Below are positions 28,707-33,248 of a stretch of DNA of 33,248 nucleotides, piece after piece; within the stretch, counting starts at the first letter, position 1, and every line of letters starts with the position of its first letter. The translations under genes and the position numbers were made by a program. The stretch lies in contig JANBPT010000500.1 in the NCBI GenBank assembly GCA_027575765.1, forward strand, positions 1 through 33,248, given 5' to 3'. The notes under the pieces were generated by a model. That model saw only the letters and a list, made by a program, of their open reading frames with translations, was not told where the DNA came from and made no database searches. This DNA comes from Tieghemiomyces parasiticus (lineage: Eukaryota; Kickxellomycota; Dimargaritomycetes; Dimargaritales; Dimargaritaceae).

Positions 28707-30824
28707 ATGAGCGCCCCAGCCGCGCCGCGTCCTGGTGCTACTGACCCACCTGAGCAGCGCCAGGAGGAAGGCGGGTTCATGGGGACCCTCCAGAGCCTCG
28801 CCCGCATGGCCCTCATTTATTTGGCGGTCCAGTATGCGGTCGGATACTTTGCTAAGCGGTCCGCCCCAGCATCCAGTTCCAACGCCCCGGCCGACGCCGT
28901 CAACGCCACCATGCCCAAACTCCCGAATACCGCGCAGCTCGTGGCTCCGCTCTGGCCGCTGGGCACCCACTTTGCCCTCAAACTGTACGTAAGTGAGGAT
29001 GCTACGCCGGCCCCGATCGACCTGGCCCACCCGGACCTCCCGGTCCCCTTGTGGAGTCGGGACAATCTGACCCTGGGCGATTGGGGTCTGGAGGTTTATG
29101 ATACCATCGACGTGGCCATCCCCGAGGCCGCTCAGCATAACGGGTCCCTGTACGCCCATCTCATAATGGACCGGCTCCCAGAATCGCGGTTGCCTGCACC
29201 CGGAACGACCGACCCGACGGATGGAAATAAGCCGATGGAACAGGGCCGACGGGATTTCGACCCCGACCTCGACCGGCGGTACATTCGCCAGCCGCTCACG
29301 ACCCACATCCGACGGCGCACCGTGGCCAAGACCCGCAACCTCCTCCGTGACTCCACTACCCCAGATAGCAATGAGTCACCTGATGCTGCCGCCCATACCA
29401 ATTCCGCCTCGCCTGCCCTGGCCGACGTCGGCGATTCGATTTACTCGTATTGGTACGGCAATCTGACGCTTAACCTCCTTACCGAGGCCGCCCCGCTTCC
29501 GTACCACCAGATGCCACCGGCGGTGCGTGAGCAGTTCAAACTCCTCCCTGCCGATAAAGTGGATCCAGTGACCCAGCACCGACTCTACGCGCCGCTCCTG
29601 TACACCAACCGGTTCTGGATCCTCGAGGCCAACCTCCAACCGGTGAACGTCACCACGCCGACCCTCCCACTTAATCTCCATGTCTACCCAATCTCCTTCT
29701 TTAAGTTGCAGTTCTACGCGACCATGCAGGAGCAGATGAAGCAACAGCTATCCCTGATGGGTGGAATGACCGGTGGGGGCGAGTTTGACGAGTTTAAGCG
29801 CATGTTGGTCGAGACCAACCCGTGGCTTCTTGGCATTACCGTGCTGGTCACCCTCCTGCACAGCCTGTTTGATTTTTTGGCCTTCAAGAACGACATTTCT
29901 TTCTGGAAGAATAAGAAGGGCGCCGCAGGCATCTCCGTACGCACCATCTTCGCCAACATTGCCTTCCAGCTCATCATTTTTCTGTACCTACTGGATAACC
30001 AGAAGGTCACCAGCTGGATGATCCTCATGAGTCAAGGTGTCGGGCTACTAATCGAGGTATGGAAGATCAAGAAGGCTGTCGACGTCCAGGTGCGTCCAGT
30101 CGGTGCCGACCAGGGCGTACCTATCGTACCCTGTGTCGACAAGACGACAGAGGTTGAGGAAATCCCTCCCACCGCGACCGATGCGATCACCGCGGAGGCG
30201 GCCGATCTCGCCCAACGCCGCACGCTCTTTAATTTTGCCGGGTACCAAGTTACCGTGAAGGGTGCTGCGCAGCGCACGGACGAAGAGAACCGTACACAAG
30301 AGTACGACGAGACGGCCTACAGGTACCTCACCTACCTGGCTTACCCGCTTTTGGCGGGTTACGCCGGCTACAGTCTATACTACGAGGAGCACAAGTCGTG
30401 GTACTCGTTCGTGATCAACACGTTGGTAGGGTTCGTCTACGCATTCGGGTTTATCACCATGACGCCGCAGCTGTTTATCAACTATAAGCTTAAGTCCGTC
30501 GCCCACATGCCGTGGCGGACGTTCATGTACAAGGCCCTCAACACATTCGTAGACGACCTGTTCGCTTTCGTCATCACCATGCCCACCCTCCATCGCCTGG
30601 CCTGCCTCCGCGACGACGTCGTGTTTGTAGTGTACCTGTATCAGAAGTGGATCTACCCGATGGATCCTAACCGCGCCAACGAGTTTGGCCAGGTGGCCCA
30701 GGAACCGGTTGATCAGAAGGAAGTGAAAAGGGTGAAGAAGGCAAAGAGCAAGGTTCGGTCTCGCAAACCGGTTCAAGTGACCGATGGAGAATCGGAGGCT
30801 GTTGAGGGGAAGAAATCACAATAG
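28707..30824 (+). CDS. CLPTM1-family multipass membrane protein
   Basis: A 705-residue intronless member of the cleft lip and palate transmembrane protein 1 family (PF05602). Human CLPTM1 acts in the ER on receptor trafficking, and its paralogue CLPTM1L is a lipid scramblase in GPI-anchor synthesis. One membrane helix lies near 33-49. A long luminal region follows, then membrane segments near 372-392, 412-430, 437-452, 539-558, 567-585 and 615-645. The signatures LLHSLFDFLAFKNDISFWKN, LKSVAHMPWRTFMYKALNTF and CLRDDVVFVVYLYQKWIYP are highly conserved. The tail has a basic block (KRVKKAKSKVRSRKP) and ends KKSQ, a dilysine KKXX form that fits ER retrieval if the tail is cytosolic. The ATG follows a CT-rich leader. 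ER residence is inferred. Confidence 0.96.
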   Translation: MSAPAAPRPGATDPPEQRQEEGGFMGTLQSLARMALIYLAVQYAVGYFAKRSAPASSSNAPADAVNATMPKLPNTAQLVAPLWPLGTHFALKLYVSEDATPAPIDLAHPDLPVPLWSRDNLTLGDWGLEVYDTIDVAIPEAAQHNGSLYAHLIMDRLPESRLPAPGTTDPTDGNKPMEQGRRDFDPDLDRRYIRQPLTTHIRRRTVAKTRNLLRDSTTPDSNESPDAAAHTNSASPALADVGDSIYSYWYGNLTLNLLTEAAPLPYHQMPPAVREQFKLLPADKVDPVTQHRLYAPLLYTNRFWILEANLQPVNVTTPTLPLNLHVYPISFFKLQFYATMQEQMKQQLSLMGGMTGGGEFDEFKRMLVETNPWLLGITVLVTLLHSLFDFLAFKNDISFWKNKKGAAGISVRTIFANIAFQLIIFLYLLDNQKVTSWMILMSQGVGLLIEVWKIKKAVDVQVRPVGADQGVPIVPCVDKTTEVEEIPPTATDAITAEAADLAQRRTLFNFAGYQVTVKGAAQRTDEENRTQEYDETAYRYLTYLAYPLLAGYAGYSLYYEEHKSWYSFVINTLVGFVYAFGFITMTPQLFINYKLKSVAHMPWRTFMYKALNTFVDDLFAFVITMPTLHRLACLRDDVVFVVYLYQKWIYPMDPNRANEFGQVAQEPVDQKEVKRVKKAKSKVRSRKPVQVTDGESEAVEGKKSQ

Positions 30825-31747
30825 ACGGCCCGGTGGGCAGAGAGGGGGAGGCGGTCTGTTTAGTACTAATAGTCCACATCAGTCTCTACACTCCAGCTAC
30901 TCATTGGGCAATTACGGAAACCATAATATTAATGAAGACTGGAAGTATTTTAAAACTATTACTCATATCGCCCCAACGATATTTTCAAAGGCTGGTTTAG
31001 CCATCATGCAAGTTAGTGAATGGACCTTCCATCGTCAATTTAGTTCTTTGGGACTGGGCTCCCGAGAAATTAGGTGAAGGATGAAGGGCGGATACCCTGC
31101 TTGTAAGTGGCCCCTGATATCGGGCGGAAAAAGGGGCTTATTCGTATGAATCAAAGGCCAGCTGTCTGGTGGTCATAACTCACCACCTACAGGGTTTTAA
31201 GAAAGTGATAACCACATCCAACCCCCACAAAGGCGCGGGTCACTGGTGTCAAGAAGCTAGCAGCCATCCTACCGATGAAGTACATTGAGAAAACACTACC
31301 GCCTCTCCCGGAATCGGCCTACAGGGGGGCTATATCCATTTCCGGGTGCTGCGTGGTGATACCATTATAGATATAGTTATATCGAAACGGAATGTGTCTA
31401 CAATGTCTCACGTAATTAGATGCTCCTTGCATCCACATGATTCCATCTGGTTGTTTACCACCGCTTCCTCGGCGTTAGAGGCTGGACCTCCTGCAAAATG
31501 ATCAGCATGGGAAAGTAATAAAGAGTGTAAATCAAACGAAGTGTATATCCAAAGGTGATGGGCGGAGAGATTGTACCATTATTAGGACAAGATCAAGTAT
31601 ACCTAAGTTAGAGAGAGAGAGAGGGTAGGTAAATCGATGCAATTAACAACCATGGCTACAAGGGCACACCTTTTTATCCCAGTGAGCGTAGCTAGCCTGG
31701 TAAACTTTGGTGGGCAATAAAAGCATCATGATAGACAAGGCCCCTCA
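30825..31747. other. Intergenic stretch after the CLPTM1-family gene
   Basis: About 920 bp with no supportable gene. It contains two AATAAA hexamers (31517-31522 and 31716-31721) and a GA repeat (about 31611-31624). A 97-codon frame at 30784-31077 begins inside the CLPTM1 gene in another frame and has no family signal. Confidence 0.6.
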
Positions 31748-32026
31748 CTAATACTGGTCCTTACTTTGGGTCATCTCGCGCCCGTAGATATCGCTGAGGG
31801 CTGTACAGGCGGTATCCGTGATGAATGAGCTTTCTTCGCTGGGGCCAAACACACTTACTTCATAATGCACTTGAAGTATAATGGACTTCTGCGCTTTGGC
31901 GGATGCAGAGTCCGACGGCAGTAAGCTACAGGTGATAAAGGTGTAGGTCTGAAGAAGGTGGCTAGGTAAGCCAACACAAATGGTGATCGTCGCGGCCAAG
32001 GGAATCAACCGGGCGGATAGATGCAT
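31748..32026 (-). CDS. Possible small secreted protein, hypothetical
   Basis: A 92-residue frame from the ATG at 32026 (context TTCACCATG) to a TAG at 31748. The first 20 or so residues (MHLSARLIPLAATITICVGL) look like a signal peptide. The rest is short, has a few cysteines and matches nothing I know. In its favour are the CT-rich leader upstream on the minus strand and the good start context. Two strong donor-like sites (GTAAGTG within HYEVSVF, and GTAAGG near the end) mean the true protein may be spliced to exons I cannot identify. Treat it as tentative. Confidence 0.4.
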   Translation of the reverse strand: MHLSARLIPLAATITICVGLPSHLLQTYTFITCSLLPSDSASAKAQKSIILQVHYEVSVFGPSEESSFITDTACTALSDIYGREMTQSKDQY

Positions 32027-33248
32027 GGTGAACACGTGAATAACCGAAGGCAAAAATTGAAGTGCAAAGGAGGGAAAGTGGGCTGAGAGGGAAGTGGTGG
32101 TTAAATAGGGTGAAGGTGGGAGTGATATAGATAAAACGAGAAATGCGGAGAAGGGGGGGGGGCAGGGGTACGCTAACCAGCGCTGACTGAGGGACTAAGT
32201 CGATTTTCTAGCAAAGCTAGTGACCACCCGTCCCTCTCCACCGTGTAGAGTAAAGTCGAGCCATTTCAGTGGGCAGGTGTATTAACTCCGACCACAATGC
32301 ACAACGGGAGGGGGTGGAATACGACTCTAGGGCATGTCACGACATAGAAATAGTTGGGTCGTCCGTTAATAGGACGACAAACCCCTTCTCCGAGGAGGGG
32401 GGGCTCCGATGAAACTGTCAAAGATAATTTCCGATGAACCCGTTGTGTCAATGTGTTAGTTCTTGCAGCTTTCACCTATACTTTTATGGAGACACGGATG
32501 GCTGGACAAGCGAGTGTGGGGGCAGGTAATAATCCGAGTCGACGCTCTCGTCGATAGAAAGAGGTATTCACTCCTCCTCCTTCTTTATAGTAGCATAGTC
32601 CCTCTGGTGGTGCGCAGTTACTGGTGGCTGTGGATCGCTGCCCAATCGACGAGGGTTGGCAACGCCAATATAGCCTGAAAACTCGGCTTTTAGACCGAAC
32701 AGATGCTATTGTGTAGCCAATGGGTATTGGCCCCAGTCAGGTCGGTGTGGTGATGCGCTAGCCAGCGAGATCCTGTACTAACCCATGCGAAGTATGAAGC
32801 ATCAAGCTACCCCCCAACCCCTTTTGGCCATCATCAAGTAGTAGAAGGGTGGTCGGGCCAATAGGTCTATCGTAATTCTCCTACCTTACTGTCTCTTAGC
32901 CTATCCGCCCACAGTGAACCCGACCTGTGGTACTGCTGCGGAGCAGGCTATTGAAAAAAATTAATATATTTTTTTCACCCACTTCTCCCCGCCCACGTTA
33001 TTCTCCTCACTAGGTCAATAGGGAGGGCAGAGGTGTCTACTGACAGAATAGACTCCGAGAAAAAAAAAAGATACCCGGCCCTCAAAAAGCTTACAAATCT
33101 CTGAAATTCCCCCGGCCTTTGAGAATGTCACTGTTGGCATACCTACATATTCCTCACATTGGGCGAACAGCGACGCTTCAGGCCCTCCGTAGTTATTCTC
33201 GTCCCTATTGAATCTCTACGCCTTTCTACTTTGCAGGTATTTTACTCG
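32027..33248. other. Right-end intergenic stretch
   Basis: The first 120 bp probably form the leader of the small minus-strand gene. A run of ten G (32153-32162) lies just beyond it. Beyond that I see short frames without family signal, an AT-rich inverted repeat (32952-32977) and an A10 run near 33060-33069. The last bases (tttctactttgcag followed by gt) resemble a 3' splice site, but no exon can be assigned. Confidence 0.5.
32952..32977. repeat. AT-rich inverted repeat
   Basis: Exact 10-bp arms tgaaaaaaat (32952-32961) and atttttttca (32968-32977) flank the 6-nt loop taatat. It could serve as a transcript end or matrix-attachment type sequence; only the symmetry is seen. Confidence 0.6.

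Noticed and set aside
28656..29306. A 216-codon minus-strand frame over the start of the CLPTM1 gene
   Set aside because: It is antisense to a conserved protein, has no motif, and its end extends into the CLPTM1 leader.
30784..31077. A 97-codon frame overlapping the end of the CLPTM1 gene
   Set aside because: It begins inside conserved coding sequence in another frame and has no leader or family signal.

Overview
The window looks like nuclear DNA of a filamentous or early-diverging fungus. Genes are few and sit far apart on both strands, with pyrimidine-rich leaders before their ATGs and short GT-AG introns (about 144-184 nt). The gene set includes eIF2-beta, a DEUBAD-containing Rpn13, a CLPTM1-family protein and short BORCS6-like and MED30-like proteins. 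Together with a multimodular NRPS this fits an early-diverging lineage (for example Zoopagomycota such as Dimargaritales, or Mucoromycota) better than a yeast. That placement is an inference of low confidence.

Left half (1-17101, minus strand): one reading frame stays open from an ATG at 17101 to the left edge, at least 5,700 codons without an intron. It encodes a nonribosomal peptide synthetase whose C-terminus lies outside the window. Read N to C: a half condensation domain, A1-T1-E1, C2, a collapsed second module (an adenylation C-terminal subdomain remnant plus a carrier remnant in which GGDS has become QQPS), a condensation domain C3 with a destroyed active site (HQIIGPH), A3-T3, C4-A4-T4, C5-A5-T5 and C6-A6 (cut by the edge). 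The line probably starts with an epimerised (D) residue. Functionally, C2 may have to skip about 660 dead residues to serve A3-T3. Modules 4, 5 and 6 look like recent tandem duplicates.

Middle (17102-20814): about 3.7 kb with no supportable gene. It holds the probable NRPS promoter, a few palindromes and C/G homopolymer tracts. It separates the NRPS from a block of household genes.

Right half: eIF2-beta (+, 20815-21819), an aldo-keto reductase with one intron (+, 22784-23872), a BORCS6-like BORC subunit with two inferred introns (-, 24106-24753), a MED30-like Mediator subunit with one intron and a tandem NAGNAG acceptor (+, 25212-25920), the proteasomal ubiquitin receptor Rpn13/ADRM1 (-, 26278-27540) and a CLPTM1-family membrane protein ending in a KKXX dilysine motif (+, 28707-30824). 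A possible small secreted protein (-, 31748-32026) follows. The right end, from about 32.1 kb, has no gene I can support. The right-hand genes do unrelated jobs (translation initiation, redox, organelle positioning, transcription, proteasome, ER membrane), and nothing ties them to the NRPS. No tRNA, rRNA, transposon or CRISPR was seen.
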